Shown here one piece after another: positions 34,634-44,047 of a DNA stretch of 64,000 bases. The position numbers and the translations under genes were made by a program. The DNA comes from Bacteroidales bacterium (lineage in GTDB: Bacteria; Bacteroidota; Bacteroidia; Bacteroidales; UBA10428): contig JAFGGU010000011.1 in NCBI GenBank assembly GCA_016930375.1, forward strand, positions 58,326 through 122,325, in the 5' to 3' direction. Below the pieces are notes generated by a model. It did no database searches, was not told the DNA's origin, and saw nothing but the letters and a program-made list of their open reading frames with translations. Positions within the stretch are counted from its first letter, which is position 1. Each line of letters begins with the position of its first letter.

Positions 34634-35719
34634 ATGGCCAGTAACCAATATAATTACCGTCTGTCTCAGAAATTGCGAATTGTTTGTTGCCTCGTAGCAG
34701 CGCTATTCCCGGTCAATGCCTGGAGTCAACCCGGCGGTAAGGCTTTTCAGTTTCTTGAGATGACCAACTCAGCCAGAATAGCGGCTCTTGGCGGAGATGT
34801 TGTGGCTGTTTATGACAATGACCTGGATCTGGCCTATCACAATCCCGCGCAGTTGACCCGGGAACTGCACCATAATATGACGCTCAACTTCGTGAATTAC
34901 TTTGCCGGCATAAATTACGGCTACGCATCTGCTGCTGCCAACCTGGGTCAGAAAGGCATGATCGGCGGAGGCATTCACTACCTGAACTACGGCAAGTTCC
35001 AGGGTGCCGATGAAACCGGTTTATTGACAGGGAACTTCAGGGCTGCGGATTATTCCGTCAATATTATGTATTCCAGGCCGCTGGATTCGCTTATCCATTT
35101 TGGATTCACGGTGAAATCAGTTTTCTCGGATCTCGAAATGTACACTTCCACTGCCATTGCTTTCGATGCCGGGATTACTTACTGCAATCCCGGTTCAAAG
35201 TTCGCAGCCGGAATTGTCCTTCGAAATATCGGATTCCAGGTGGATGCTTATTATCCGGAAGGCGCCGGTGAACCTCTTCCGTTTAACATCGCCCTGGGCA
35301 TCTCACAGGGACTGCAGCATGCTCCTCTTTCTTTCATCCTGGTCGCAAGTCATCTGGAGAAGTGGGACCTGACTTATACCACCCGGGAAGAAAGAGAAAA
35401 CCCCACGGAGACGCTCACCGGAGAATCCGCCTCTGAAAGTGATTTTGACATATTTGTCGACAAATTCATGCGGCATATCCACCTCGGAACTGAATTCAGC
35501 ATTGGAAAAAATCTCACCCTCAGGGCAGGATTTAACTACAGGCGTAGACAGGAAATGAAAATCAGCAGCAATCCCGGTATGGTGGGATTTTCGTGGGGTA
35601 TCGGGGTGAAAGTAGCTAAATTCCATATCGGATATGGACATGGAATATATCATTTGGCGGGCGGAACAAACCAATTCTCATTCGGTATGAACTTGGATGA
35701 ATTCAGCAGAAAATTTTGA
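34634..35719 (+). CDS. porQ: Type IX secretion system protein PorQ
   Basis: The 361-residue protein has a signal peptide (VCCLVAALFPVNAWSQ) and the PorQ/PorV-like start of the mature protein (FQFLEMTNSARIAALGG). Beta-barrel-like strands typical of FadL-type outer-membrane proteins follow (NIMYSRPLDSLIHFGFTVK, LTLRAGFNYRRR). PorQ belongs to the Bacteroidota type IX system that exports proteins with C-terminal sorting domains. Its presence supports the Bacteroidota assignment. The cmk gene follows after only three bases, an order seen in other members of the phylum. Confidence 0.85.
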   Translation: MASNQYNYRLSQKLRIVCCLVAALFPVNAWSQPGGKAFQFLEMTNSARIAALGGDVVAVYDNDLDLAYHNPAQLTRELHHNMTLNFVNYFAGINYGYASAAANLGQKGMIGGGIHYLNYGKFQGADETGLLTGNFRAADYSVNIMYSRPLDSLIHFGFTVKSVFSDLEMYTSTAIAFDAGITYCNPGSKFAAGIVLRNIGFQVDAYYPEGAGEPLPFNIALGISQGLQHAPLSFILVASHLEKWDLTYTTREERENPTETLTGESASESDFDIFVDKFMRHIHLGTEFSIGKNLTLRAGFNYRRRQEMKISSNPGMVGFSWGIGVKVAKFHIGYGHGIYHLAGGTNQFSFGMNLDEFSRKF

Positions 35720-35722
35720 GTT

Positions 35723-36430
35723 ATGGAACCGTTTCACGCATACATTATAGCGGTCGACGGCTATTCCTCCTGCGGCAAGAGCACGTTTGCCCGGCTCATA
35801 GCCAGGGAACTGAATTACGTTTACATCGACAGCGGTGCCATGTACAGGGCAGTAGCCTTGTACTGCCTGGAAAATAATCTTCTGGTCGGCGGCAACCCGC
35901 TGATTGAAAAACTGCGGGAAGAGATGAAAAACATCATCATCCGGTTCCGGTTAAATGAACATACCGGCATGCAGGAAACCTGGCTCAACGGAAAAAACGT
36001 GGAAGAAGAAATCAGAGGCATTGAGGTTTCTACCGTGGTGAGCAAAATCAGTCAGATCAGGGAGGTTCGCAGCAAGATGGTCAGCCTGCAACGTAAGATC
36101 GGTCATAATGGCGGCGTGGTAATGGATGGCCGGGACATTGGCACCGTTGTGTTTCCGCAGGCCCACCTCAAGATATTCATGACTGCGGAAGCGGATGTCC
36201 GTGCCGGAAGACGCTTTAAAGAACTTCTTGAAAAAGGAATGGAAGTCGGACTTGATGAGATCACGGCCAATATACGCATGCGCGATCACGAGGATGAGAA
36301 CAGAAAAGAAAGTCCTCTCAGGAAGGCAGATGATGCCGTTTTGCTTGACAACAGCCATATGACCATTGATCAGCAAATGGAATGGTTTAGAAAATTATGG
36401 ACTCAAATCATCCAAAGGTATGAACATTGA
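35723..36430 (+). CDS. cmk: Cytidylate kinase Cmk
   Basis: The 235-residue cytoplasmic kinase phosphorylates CMP and dCMP. The P-loop is GYSSCGKST (about 13-21), followed by YIDSGAMYRAVALY, NGKNVEEEIRG, and MDGRDIGTVVFP, the CMP-binding block. The RMRDHEDENRKESPLRKADDA region is the lid. Length and motifs are complete. It overlaps ispH by 11 bases and follows porQ by 3 bases, so porQ, cmk and ispH should be one transcript. Confidence 0.93.
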   Translation: MEPFHAYIIAVDGYSSCGKSTFARLIARELNYVYIDSGAMYRAVALYCLENNLLVGGNPLIEKLREEMKNIIIRFRLNEHTGMQETWLNGKNVEEEIRGIEVSTVVSKISQIREVRSKMVSLQRKIGHNGGVVMDGRDIGTVVFPQAHLKIFMTAEADVRAGRRFKELLEKGMEVGLDEITANIRMRDHEDENRKESPLRKADDAVLLDNSHMTIDQQMEWFRKLWTQIIQRYEH

Positions 36431-37283
36431 AGTTGACCCTGCAGCCGGATTCTGTTTTGGTGTTACCCGGGTGGTTGACAAGGCGGAAGAAATCATCAGG
36501 GAGCAGGGACAGTTATATTGCCTGGGTGAAATCGTGCACAATCAGAAAGAAATTGAAAGACTGGAGAAGATCGGCCTAAAGACCATAACTCCGGAGGAAT
36601 TTCTTACTTTGTCAAATTGCCGGGTATTGATCCGGGCACATGGTGAACCACCTGAAACTTACGAACATGCATCCAAAAACAACATACAGCTGATTGATGG
36701 TACCTGTCCCATTGTTCTGAGACTTCAGAGCAGGATCAAACATGATTACGCCGAAAACCACCAACAGGGGGTACAGTTTGTTATCTTTGGGAAAAAGGAC
36801 CATGCTGAAGTTCGTGGTTTGGCAGGTCAGACCAATTACCAGACCATAATTGTGGAATCCGAGGAGGACCTCATGAAAATTGATTTTGACAGGCCTGTCC
36901 ACCTGTATGCACAGACAACCATGAACACCGACAGTTACCAGCGTCTGCAGGAAACCCTGATCCGGCGGTTGACAGCAGCTGGATCGGAGCAGCATACCTT
37001 AAAATGCAACCATTCCATATGCCGGCAGGTGTCAGGCAGGATACCGGTCCTCAGAAAATTTTGCGCCCGTCACGATGTTGTGCTGTTTGTGAGTTATAAA
37101 CAAAGCTCCAACGGAAAACTTTTATATGCCCAGTGCAAGGCAGTGAATGAGAAAACCTATTTTGTAACTGATACCGCTGATATTCAGACCGAATGGCTGG
37201 AGAATGCAGGCAGTGTAGGCATTACCGGGGCAACATCAACACCCAGATGGTTGCTGGAGGAGTTTGCTGATAAGATTAGGTGA
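36420..37283 (+). CDS. ispH: 4-hydroxy-3-methylbut-2-enyl diphosphate reductase IspH
   Basis: The 287-residue FeS enzyme performs the last step of the methylerythritol-phosphate pathway to isopentenyl and dimethylallyl diphosphate. The three cluster cysteines are Cys12 (AGFCFGVTR), Cys96 (DGTCPIVL) and Cys201 (NHSICRQVSGR), at or near the canonical positions. I chose ATG 36420, which overlaps the cmk stop, because the upstream alternative adds a non-conserved leader. The protein ends in a typical WLLEEFADKIR. Confidence 0.93.
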   Translation: MNIEVDPAAGFCFGVTRVVDKAEEIIREQGQLYCLGEIVHNQKEIERLEKIGLKTITPEEFLTLSNCRVLIRAHGEPPETYEHASKNNIQLIDGTCPIVLRLQSRIKHDYAENHQQGVQFVIFGKKDHAEVRGLAGQTNYQTIIVESEEDLMKIDFDRPVHLYAQTTMNTDSYQRLQETLIRRLTAAGSEQHTLKCNHSICRQVSGRIPVLRKFCARHDVVLFVSYKQSSNGKLLYAQCKAVNEKTYFVTDTADIQTEWLENAGSVGITGATSTPRWLLEEFADKIR

Positions 37284-37300
37284 TCAAACTATATACTTAA

Positions 37301-38275
37301 ATGGAAGAGTTTAAAAAGATAGGGGTTTTAACCTCAGGGGGTGATGCCCCCGGCATGAATGCTGCCATCAGAGCCGTTGTGCGTGCCGGCATACATGCAG
37401 GTTTTGAAGTTTATGGCATCCGTCGCGGTTATATGGGCATGATTGAAGGTGATATTATTCCATTGACATCGCAGGCGGTAAGCGGCATAATACAGAATGG
37501 CGGAACTATACTGCAGACAGCGCGATGCAAGGAATTCTTTACTCCGGAAGGAAGAAAAACCGCATATGATCAGCTGGTGAAATTTGGCATTCAGGCCGTC
37601 ATAGTTATCGGCGGTGACGGATCCTTTACCGGCGCCAGCATTATATCGAGGGAATATGACATCCCTATTATCGGCATTCCGGGAACCATTGACAATGATC
37701 TTTTCGGCACGGATTATACGATTGGTTATGACACCGCTTTGAACACCGTTGTTGAAGCAGTGGATAAGATCAGGGATACCGCGAGTTCTCACGGACGGAT
37801 ATTCTTCGTGGAGGTGATGGGAAATGAAGCCGGTTTTGTGGCCCTGCGAAGTGGAATAGCATGCGGCGCAGAAGGCATCCTGATACCGGAAGAAAAAGGC
37901 CAGCTGGACAGGTTGAGAAAATACCTTGCCGAACGAGCCCGGCAAAAGAAATCAAGCATCATCATGGTAGCCGAGGGAGAGGAAGAAGGAGGCGCCATGA
38001 CCATTGCCAGTATCATCAAGCGTGAGTATCCCGAACTGGACATCCGCACAACCATCCTGGGACATATTCAGCGGGGCGGTTCACCAACGGCTTTTGACCG
38101 GGTATCTGCCAGCCGTATGGGAGCAGCTGCCATCGAAGCTCTTATTGATGACCAGAAGAGCATCATGATCGGAATCGTCAACAGCGAGATTGTCCATGTG
38201 CCGCTCAACAAAACCGTTAAGATGCATAAAGACGTGAACCGGGACTTGCTGAAACTGGCGGAGATATTAGTTTAA
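37301..38275 (+). CDS. pfkA: ATP-dependent 6-phosphofructokinase PfkA
   Basis: The 324-residue enzyme phosphorylates fructose-6-phosphate. The nucleotide site LTSGGDAPGMNAAIRA is at the N-terminus, and GGDGSFTGA carries the glycine after the GGD triplet that goes with ATP (rather than pyrophosphate) use. GTIDNDLFGTDYTIGYDTA is the substrate loop, and the effector-site region is also present. It follows ispH by 17 bases. Length matches bacterial Pfk. Confidence 0.93.
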   Translation: MEEFKKIGVLTSGGDAPGMNAAIRAVVRAGIHAGFEVYGIRRGYMGMIEGDIIPLTSQAVSGIIQNGGTILQTARCKEFFTPEGRKTAYDQLVKFGIQAVIVIGGDGSFTGASIISREYDIPIIGIPGTIDNDLFGTDYTIGYDTALNTVVEAVDKIRDTASSHGRIFFVEVMGNEAGFVALRSGIACGAEGILIPEEKGQLDRLRKYLAERARQKKSSIIMVAEGEEEGGAMTIASIIKREYPELDIRTTILGHIQRGGSPTAFDRVSASRMGAAAIEALIDDQKSIMIGIVNSEIVHVPLNKTVKMHKDVNRDLLKLAEILV

Positions 38276-38279
38276 ATAC

Positions 38280-38306
38280 AATGTGCCAATAGGCAAATGT
38301 GCCAAT
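38280..38306. repeat. Short direct repeat AATGTGCCAAT (2 copies) over the priA start
   Basis: AATGTGCCAAT occurs at 38280-38290 and again at 38296-38306, the second copy running into the ATG of priA at 38305. The repeated GTGCCAA unit is a separate small repeat, not GTGA-type. Confidence 0.7.
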
Positions 38307-40320
38307 GAAATTTCCCTGTTACGTTGATCTGCTACTGCCCCTGCCTATTCCAGGCATCTTCACCTATGCGGTGAACCAGGAACTGGCAACGGTGGTCAAG
38401 CGTGGCGCCAGGGTCAGTGTCCAGTTCGGAAAAAGGAACATCTATACCGGGTTGGTTGTAAAAGTGCACGATCAGAGACCAGTTGCATATGATGTTAAGG
38501 AAATAGCAGGTCTGATCGACCGCGAACCTGTGGTACTTGAATCACAGATCAGACTCTGGGAATGGATCAGTGAATATTACATGTGCACACCGGGAGAGGT
38601 CTTCAAAGCAGCACTCCCGGCGCGTCTGAAACCCGGGATCCGTGCAAGGAAAAAAGAAACCGGTGAACCGTCCTTATCCCGGTTATCAGAACTCAATATT
38701 TCACAATTGCAGGCCTTTCAAGAGATTAAAGATGCCTTTGCCAGTACCGATGTGGTGCTGCTGCATGGAATAACCTCCAGCGGAAAAACAGAGATCTATA
38801 TTCATTTAATTCAGGAAGCCCTGGAGAATGGTAAACAAGTGCTCTACCTGCTTCCCGAAATAGCCCTGACCACCCAGATCATCACCCGCCTCCGGGCTGT
38901 ATTTGGATCGTGTATAGCAGTTTATCATTCCAGATCCACGGATTCTGAAAGAGTAAGAACCTGGAACAGACTGCTTCAGCCTGCAGAGGAAACAGAAAAC
39001 GCCATTCAAATCATACTGGGTGTAAGGTCATCGGTTTTCCTGCCTTTCCGGAATCTTGGCCTGGTAATCATTGATGAAGAACATGAAAACACCTACAAGC
39101 AGTTTGATCCGGCGCCGCGTTACCATGCGCGTGATACGGCTTTGATGCTGGCCCGGCAGCAAGGCGCAAGTGTATTGCTGGGTACAGCTACCCCGTCGGT
39201 TGAAAGCTATCACAATTGCATGACCGGAAAATACAAACTGGTAAAACTCAATGAGCGATTCCTGAACCTTGAACTTCCGGAAATAACGGTTGTCAATACA
39301 CGTGAGTTGCGGCGCCGTAAACAAATGCAATCTCACTTCTCACCGGTTCTGCTCAGCAACATTGACATTGCCCTGAAAAATGGGGAACAGGTCATACTTT
39401 TCCAGAACCGGCGTGGATTTTCATTGTTCCTTGAATGTGAAAATTGTGGTGAGGTACCCCGCTGCCGGCATTGTGATGTGAGCCTTACCTATCACAAAAG
39501 CAGTAACAGACTAAACTGCCACTATTGCGGTTACCAGACCATCGTACCTTCAACCTGTCCTTCCTGTGGACATAACAAGCTGCAGATGAAGGGATTCGGA
39601 ACTGAGAAAATAGAAGAGGAAATTGCCTTGTTTTTCCCATCTGCAAAAGTTGAACGCCTGGATCTCGACAACACGAGAAGCCGGAAATCTTTTGAAAAGT
39701 TGATTGCCCGTTTTGAAATGAAGGAATCCGACATACTTGTCGGCACGCAGATGGTTTCAAAAGGACTCGATTTCGATAATGTCAAGCTTGTCGGCATCAT
39801 GAATGCAGATACCATGCTCAACTTTCCTGATTTCCGGGCTTATGAACGCAGTTTCCAGTTGATGTCCCAGGTAAGCGGAAGGGCAGGCCGGAAAAACAGC
39901 CGGGGTTCAGTGATCATACAGACGTCCGACCATAACCATCCTGTGATCCGCCAGGTGGTAGCGAATGACTATGTGGCCATGTACAATGAACAGCTCGAAG
40001 AAAGGAGAAAATTCAGATATCCTCCTTTCTGCAGAATGGTGGAGATCATCCTGAAGCATCGCGACAGGGATATACTGGACCAGGCAGCCACATTTCTGGC
40101 ATTCCTGCTCAGAAAATCCATCCATGAAAAAATCATGGGGCCGGAGTATCCGCTTGTAAGCCGTACCCATAATCTGTACCTGAAAAACATGCTGGTAAAG
40201 ATCGAAAACGGAAAAACTTTGTCAGGTGTAAAACTTCAGATAATCAATGGTATAAAGGAAATGCTGCTCAAACCTGAATTCCGTTCAGTGCAGTATACCC
40301 TGGATGTAGATCCTTATTAA
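38305..40320 (+). CDS. priA: Primosomal helicase PriA
   Basis: The 671-residue protein restarts stalled replication. It has an N-terminal DNA-binding part (about 1-100), the Walker A GITSSGKTEIYI, the DEEH box IIDEEHENTYKQ, and a pair of zinc-binding cysteine sets in CENCGEVPRCRHCDVSL and LNCHYCGY...CPSCGHNK. Helicase motifs TQMVSKGLDFDNV and GRAGR follow. It is slightly shorter than E. coli PriA (732) mainly at the C-terminus, but all catalytic motifs are present. I chose ATG 38305 over an in-frame GTG two codons earlier. Confidence 0.92.
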   Translation: MKFPCYVDLLLPLPIPGIFTYAVNQELATVVKRGARVSVQFGKRNIYTGLVVKVHDQRPVAYDVKEIAGLIDREPVVLESQIRLWEWISEYYMCTPGEVFKAALPARLKPGIRARKKETGEPSLSRLSELNISQLQAFQEIKDAFASTDVVLLHGITSSGKTEIYIHLIQEALENGKQVLYLLPEIALTTQIITRLRAVFGSCIAVYHSRSTDSERVRTWNRLLQPAEETENAIQIILGVRSSVFLPFRNLGLVIIDEEHENTYKQFDPAPRYHARDTALMLARQQGASVLLGTATPSVESYHNCMTGKYKLVKLNERFLNLELPEITVVNTRELRRRKQMQSHFSPVLLSNIDIALKNGEQVILFQNRRGFSLFLECENCGEVPRCRHCDVSLTYHKSSNRLNCHYCGYQTIVPSTCPSCGHNKLQMKGFGTEKIEEEIALFFPSAKVERLDLDNTRSRKSFEKLIARFEMKESDILVGTQMVSKGLDFDNVKLVGIMNADTMLNFPDFRAYERSFQLMSQVSGRAGRKNSRGSVIIQTSDHNHPVIRQVVANDYVAMYNEQLEERRKFRYPPFCRMVEIILKHRDRDILDQAATFLAFLLRKSIHEKIMGPEYPLVSRTHNLYLKNMLVKIENGKTLSGVKLQIINGIKEMLLKPEFRSVQYTLDVDPY

Positions 40321-40330
40321 ATAACCGGTT

Positions 40331-41002
40331 ATGAGAATCATTGCGCTTACGGACCTTCATGGTAAAGCACCTGTAATTTCCCATCTGAACGAACAGTTAA
40401 AAAAAGCACACCTGGTGATTTTGTGCGGTGACATCACTCATTTCGGACATGAACGGGAGATGGATACCATCATGCAGGAGATTTTACAATGCAATCCGCA
40501 TGTTCTGGCAGTTACCGGGAATTGCGATTATCCGGCCGCTGAGAATTATCTTGTGGAGAGGAACCTTTCATTGAATGCCCGGGTTAAGGAATTTGGGGAT
40601 TTCCAGATCATGGGTCTGAGCGGTTCTCTTCCCTGCCCCGGGAAAACTCCACAGGAATATGCCGAAGAGGAATTCGAAATATTGCTCGATAATATTATCC
40701 TTCTTCCGGAAAAACCGTTGATCCTCGTCTCACACCAGCCACCCCATGGCACTCTGAACGACCAGGTATCTCCCGGATTTCATGTTGGCAGCAAAAGCAT
40801 CCGGAAGTTCATTGAACAACATCAGCCTGTGATCTGCTTTACCGGTCATATCCACGAAGGTATTGCCATTGATCGCATTGGTGAAACGGTTATTGTGAAT
40901 CCAGGACCTGCCGGGGCAGGGAATTATACTGAATCGGAAATAGAAGGAAAATCAATAAAATTCATAGAACTGCGCAACCTTTTTCACCAGGATGCCATCT
41001 GA
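40331..41002 (+). CDS. Calcineurin-like phosphoesterase
   Basis: The 223-residue protein has the complete metallophosphoesterase motif set in a small cytoplasmic fold: ALTDLHGKAPV, LCGDITHFG, VTGNCDYPAAE, SHQPPHGT and CFTGHIHEGIA. It resembles the YfcE/MJ0936 group of phosphodiesterases with unknown physiological substrates. No signal peptide or anchor is visible. It lies 10 bases after priA and overlaps the leader of the vWA lipoprotein gene, so it probably shares a transcript with both. Confidence 0.85.
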   Translation: MRIIALTDLHGKAPVISHLNEQLKKAHLVILCGDITHFGHEREMDTIMQEILQCNPHVLAVTGNCDYPAAENYLVERNLSLNARVKEFGDFQIMGLSGSLPCPGKTPQEYAEEEFEILLDNIILLPEKPLILVSHQPPHGTLNDQVSPGFHVGSKSIRKFIEQHQPVICFTGHIHEGIAIDRIGETVIVNPGPAGAGNYTESEIEGKSIKFIELRNLFHQDAI

Positions 41003-41036
41003 CAGAAAAACCATTTTGTCAATTAACAATTCCAAA

Positions 41037-42251
41037 ATGAAAAAGCCTGTTCTGTTCCCGGCAATACTTGTTGCTTTATTTTTGTTCCAATGCACCAGTG
41101 ATAGTGGTGATATAGATGTCACTGATAAAAGTGACAGAATGCCCGGTTTTTACGACAGCCTTGGAGAAGGCGGGTCATCAGGCACTTCGTCTGGATCGGG
41201 AGCTGGTGATACCACACAGCAGCATCCGGTAAATCCTGGACAGATAACTGCTGCAGAATGGAACGACCTTGCGGAATGGGAATTTTGGAGCAACCTGGGG
41301 CAAAATGTTGAATTCAACCAGGCGCAGGAAAACTGGAAGTTTTACCCGAAAATGAGGTATTCTTTTCTTGTAAGGGATAACCGTTTTAATCCCCTGGCCG
41401 ATTGTGAAATCATGCTCAAGAACATGCAGGGAGAAATTTTGTGGAAAACCCGCACGGATAACGAAGGAAAAGCAGAGCTCTGGCTTGACCTGAATGGCGG
41501 GAATACCGGTCAGGTTACAGCCACTGTTAAATATTCCGATCAGCAGGTCACAGTGGTTGATCCGGACAGTTATGAAAATGGCATTAATGAAGTAACCATA
41601 CCCATAGCAGGCACACAGGTATTTAAAGCCGATATCCTGTTTGTTGTTGATGCCACAGGATCCATGGGGGATGAGATCAACTACCTGAAGTCGGAACTCC
41701 TCGATGTCATCGAACGGGCCGAGGACCTGAATGCCCTGCTGGATTTACGGGTAGGATCGGTTTTTTACCGCGATGAGGGAGATGAATATCTGACCAGGGT
41801 GTCGCCGCTTTCAGGCAATCTCAGGCAAACACTTACTTTCATTGGTAACCAGGACGCCGGGGGTGGCGGTGATTACGAGGAAGCTGTGCACACAGCCTTG
41901 AACACGGCTGTTACACAGCTCGACTGGAGTGAGAGTGCCAGGGCCAGGCTATTGTTTTTGTTGCTTGATGCGCCTCCGCATCACACCGAATCCATTGTAA
42001 ACGATCTGAATGACATCCTAAAGAATACCGCTGAAAAAGGCATAAAAATCATTCCCATTTCTGCCAGCGGGATCAACAAGGATACCGAGTTCCTTTTCCG
42101 GTTTTTCGCAGTGGCTACAGGAGGAACCTATGTATTCATAACCAACGATAGTGGCATCGGGGGTGAACACATCGAAGCCACCGTCGGAGATTATGAAGTG
42201 GAATTGCTGAATGATTTGATCGTGCGCCTGATAGGCAAATACACCCGATAA
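41037..42251 (+). CDS. von Willebrand A-domain lipoprotein
   Basis: The protein (404 residues from ATG 41037) has a lipoprotein signal (lipobox FQC), a serine/glycine-rich linker (about 35-65), a beta-rich middle domain (about 90-195, resembling a carboxypeptidase-regulatory or Ig-like fold), and a vWA domain from about residue 200. The metal-ion-dependent adhesion site is DATGSMGDE. Such proteins mediate surface protein contacts. It follows the phosphoesterase gene closely and is followed by two REP-like hairpins. An earlier in-frame ATG would extend the N-terminus by 15 residues beyond the signal peptide and is less likely. Confidence 0.78.
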   Translation: MKKPVLFPAILVALFLFQCTSDSGDIDVTDKSDRMPGFYDSLGEGGSSGTSSGSGAGDTTQQHPVNPGQITAAEWNDLAEWEFWSNLGQNVEFNQAQENWKFYPKMRYSFLVRDNRFNPLADCEIMLKNMQGEILWKTRTDNEGKAELWLDLNGGNTGQVTATVKYSDQQVTVVDPDSYENGINEVTIPIAGTQVFKADILFVVDATGSMGDEINYLKSELLDVIERAEDLNALLDLRVGSVFYRDEGDEYLTRVSPLSGNLRQTLTFIGNQDAGGGGDYEEAVHTALNTAVTQLDWSESARARLLFLLLDAPPHHTESIVNDLNDILKNTAEKGIKIIPISASGINKDTEFLFRFFAVATGGTYVFITNDSGIGGEHIEATVGDYEVELLNDLIVRLIGKYTR

Positions 42252-42302
42252 TTATATAGGTAATGTTGATTGTCAGGAGGATGTATTAAAAGATAGAAAG
42301 AA

Positions 42303-42325
42303 AAGCGTAGTTGCAAACTACGCTT
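42303..42325. repeat. REP-like palindrome, core AGTTGCAAACT
   Basis: AAGCGTAGTT (42303-42312) and AACTACGCTT (42316-42325) make a perfect 10-base stem around GCA. A smaller hairpin GCGT-GAT-ACGC follows (42327-42337). The core is the reverse complement of the core type in the element at 42358, so the two form an inverted pair in the gap between the vWA gene and tldD. Confidence 0.75.
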
Positions 42326-42357
42326 AGCGTGATACGCAGATAATCTATATATTATGC

Positions 42358-42382
42358 TAGGCGGAGTTTGTAACTCCGCCTA
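42358..42382. repeat. REP-like palindrome, core AGTTTGTAACT
   Basis: TAGGCGGAGTT (42358-42368) and AACTCCGCCTA (42372-42382) form a perfect 11-base stem with a TGT loop. A nearly identical copy (TAT loop) occurs at 45426-45448. The repeated sequence and strong secondary structure fit a repetitive extragenic palindrome; no transposase is seen in this window. Confidence 0.8.
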
Positions 42383-42502
42383 AAATTATGGCTTTTGATA
42401 CATCCTTCTTTATGTGTTAAATATTGTTATAATTCAGGCCTTTCTTTTCCACTTTCCTCAAATTGTTGCTACTTTAGTGCATGTTCAATTTAAACACTCA
42501 TA

Positions 42503-44047
42503 ATGAAACCCATTCCGAGAAGAAAATTCATTCGGGGTACTGCCATGGCGGGTGGTGCCTTGTTATTGCTTCCCGAACTCAAAGCAGGTATGTGGCTGAC
42601 TGATCAACCCTCAGGCAATTACTTCCTGAAAGAATTCGGCATCGATGAAACCCTGTGCCACAAGTTGCTGGCAAAAGCTCTGTCAAAAGGCGGCGATTTT
42701 GCCGACCTGTATTTCGAATTCACGGTTTCCAATTACCTGGGCCTTGAAGACGGTAAGGTAAACCAATCATACGGCGATATTTCACTGGGTGTTGGAATCC
42801 GCACTGTGAAAGGTGACCAGATCGGCTATGGATATACCCAGGAACTCACCGAGGAATCCATGCTTTCAGCAGCCGCCACGGCCTCCACGCTTTGTGACAT
42901 GAATGCCACACCTGTAAGTGATTCATTCACCAGACCAAAAGCCGGAAATTACTATCCGGTTGCTCCTGATTTCAATGGTATTCCTGCAAAGGCAAAACTA
43001 CCTTTGCTGCAAGCCATGAACCAGAAGTGTTTTGCATTGTCAACCGAAATTGCCAAGGTCAATGCAGGTTTCTCCAATTCCGTAAAACGCGTCATGATCG
43101 TTACCAGCGATGGCATCATGGCCGAGGATCTGATTCCTTCAGGTTACCTCTATACTTCGGTAGTGGCTGAGAGAAACGGAAAACGGGAACAGTCGGGATG
43201 GAATCTTGGCGGTCGCCGTGACTTCTCCTACTACACCGATGCTGTGCTTAATGAGATCGCAGACAAAGCAGTAAACAATACCCTGAAACTTTTTGATGCT
43301 ATTCAGCCACCCGCCGGCGAGATTCCGGTGGTGCTCGGTCCCGGCGTCACGGGTATATTGCTCCATGAAGCCATTGGTCATGGCATGGAAGCTGACTTCA
43401 ACCGAAAGAACATTTCCACTTACAGTTCCATGCTGGGCAAGAAAGTGGCAGAACCATTCGTCACCATTGTCGACGACGCCACCAACATGAACCTGGCCGG
43501 CAGTCTTAACATTGACGACGAAGGGATACCCGGCAAAAGGACTGTCCTTGTGGAAAACGGTATTCTTACCAGTTACATCCATGACCGGATATCGGCAAAA
43601 CACTATGGTGTTGAGCCAACGGGCAACGGCCGCAGACAGGATTTCCAGAACTATCCCATACCCCGTATGCGAAATACTTACATGCTTGGAGGCCCTGCCA
43701 CTCCTGAGGATGTTATCAAGCAGGCCGGCAACGGTATCTATGTTGAAAACGTCAGCAATGGCCAGGTGAAAATCGGAGAAGGCGATTTTGCTTTTTATGT
43801 CTCCCAGGGTCGGTTGATTGAGAATGGCAAACTCACCTCCCCGATCAAGGATGTGAACATCATGGGCAACGGTCCCAAAATGCTCGCCAATATTACCATG
43901 GCTTCCAATGATCTTGAAATGTACCATGGCGGCGCCGGACAATGCGGCAAGAACGGACAGGGCGTACCGGTATCCTTCGGTTTACCCACATGTCTTGTTA
44001 AATCACTAACCGTAGGCGGCACACAGCAGAAAGGAGGCCAGTCATGA
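42503..44047 (+). CDS. tldD: TldD-family metalloprotease with Tat signal
   Basis: The 514-residue protein belongs to the TldD/PmbA family of zinc-dependent proteases, which act as TldD-TldE pairs on unfolded peptides. The metal motif HEAIGH (His288, Glu289, His293) fits the HExxxH pattern of TldD. Unlike E. coli TldD, this copy begins with a Tat-like signal (MKPIPRRKFIRGTAMAGGAL), suggesting export to the periplasm. It overlaps the following tldE by 4 bases (ATGA). The substrate is unknown. Confidence 0.85.
   Translation: MKPIPRRKFIRGTAMAGGALLLLPELKAGMWLTDQPSGNYFLKEFGIDETLCHKLLAKALSKGGDFADLYFEFTVSNYLGLEDGKVNQSYGDISLGVGIRTVKGDQIGYGYTQELTEESMLSAAATASTLCDMNATPVSDSFTRPKAGNYYPVAPDFNGIPAKAKLPLLQAMNQKCFALSTEIAKVNAGFSNSVKRVMIVTSDGIMAEDLIPSGYLYTSVVAERNGKREQSGWNLGGRRDFSYYTDAVLNEIADKAVNNTLKLFDAIQPPAGEIPVVLGPGVTGILLHEAIGHGMEADFNRKNISTYSSMLGKKVAEPFVTIVDDATNMNLAGSLNIDDEGIPGKRTVLVENGILTSYIHDRISAKHYGVEPTGNGRRQDFQNYPIPRMRNTYMLGGPATPEDVIKQAGNGIYVENVSNGQVKIGEGDFAFYVSQGRLIENGKLTSPIKDVNIMGNGPKMLANITMASNDLEMYHGGAGQCGKNGQGVPVSFGLPTCLVKSLTVGGTQQKGGQS

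Noticed and set aside
42327..42337. Small RNA or tRNA in the vWA-tldD gap
   Set aside because: Only short palindromes without cloverleaf or conserved RNA features are present.
43139..43942. Minus-strand reading frame inside tldD
   Set aside because: It has no recognisable domain and the plus frame carries the HExxxH protease.
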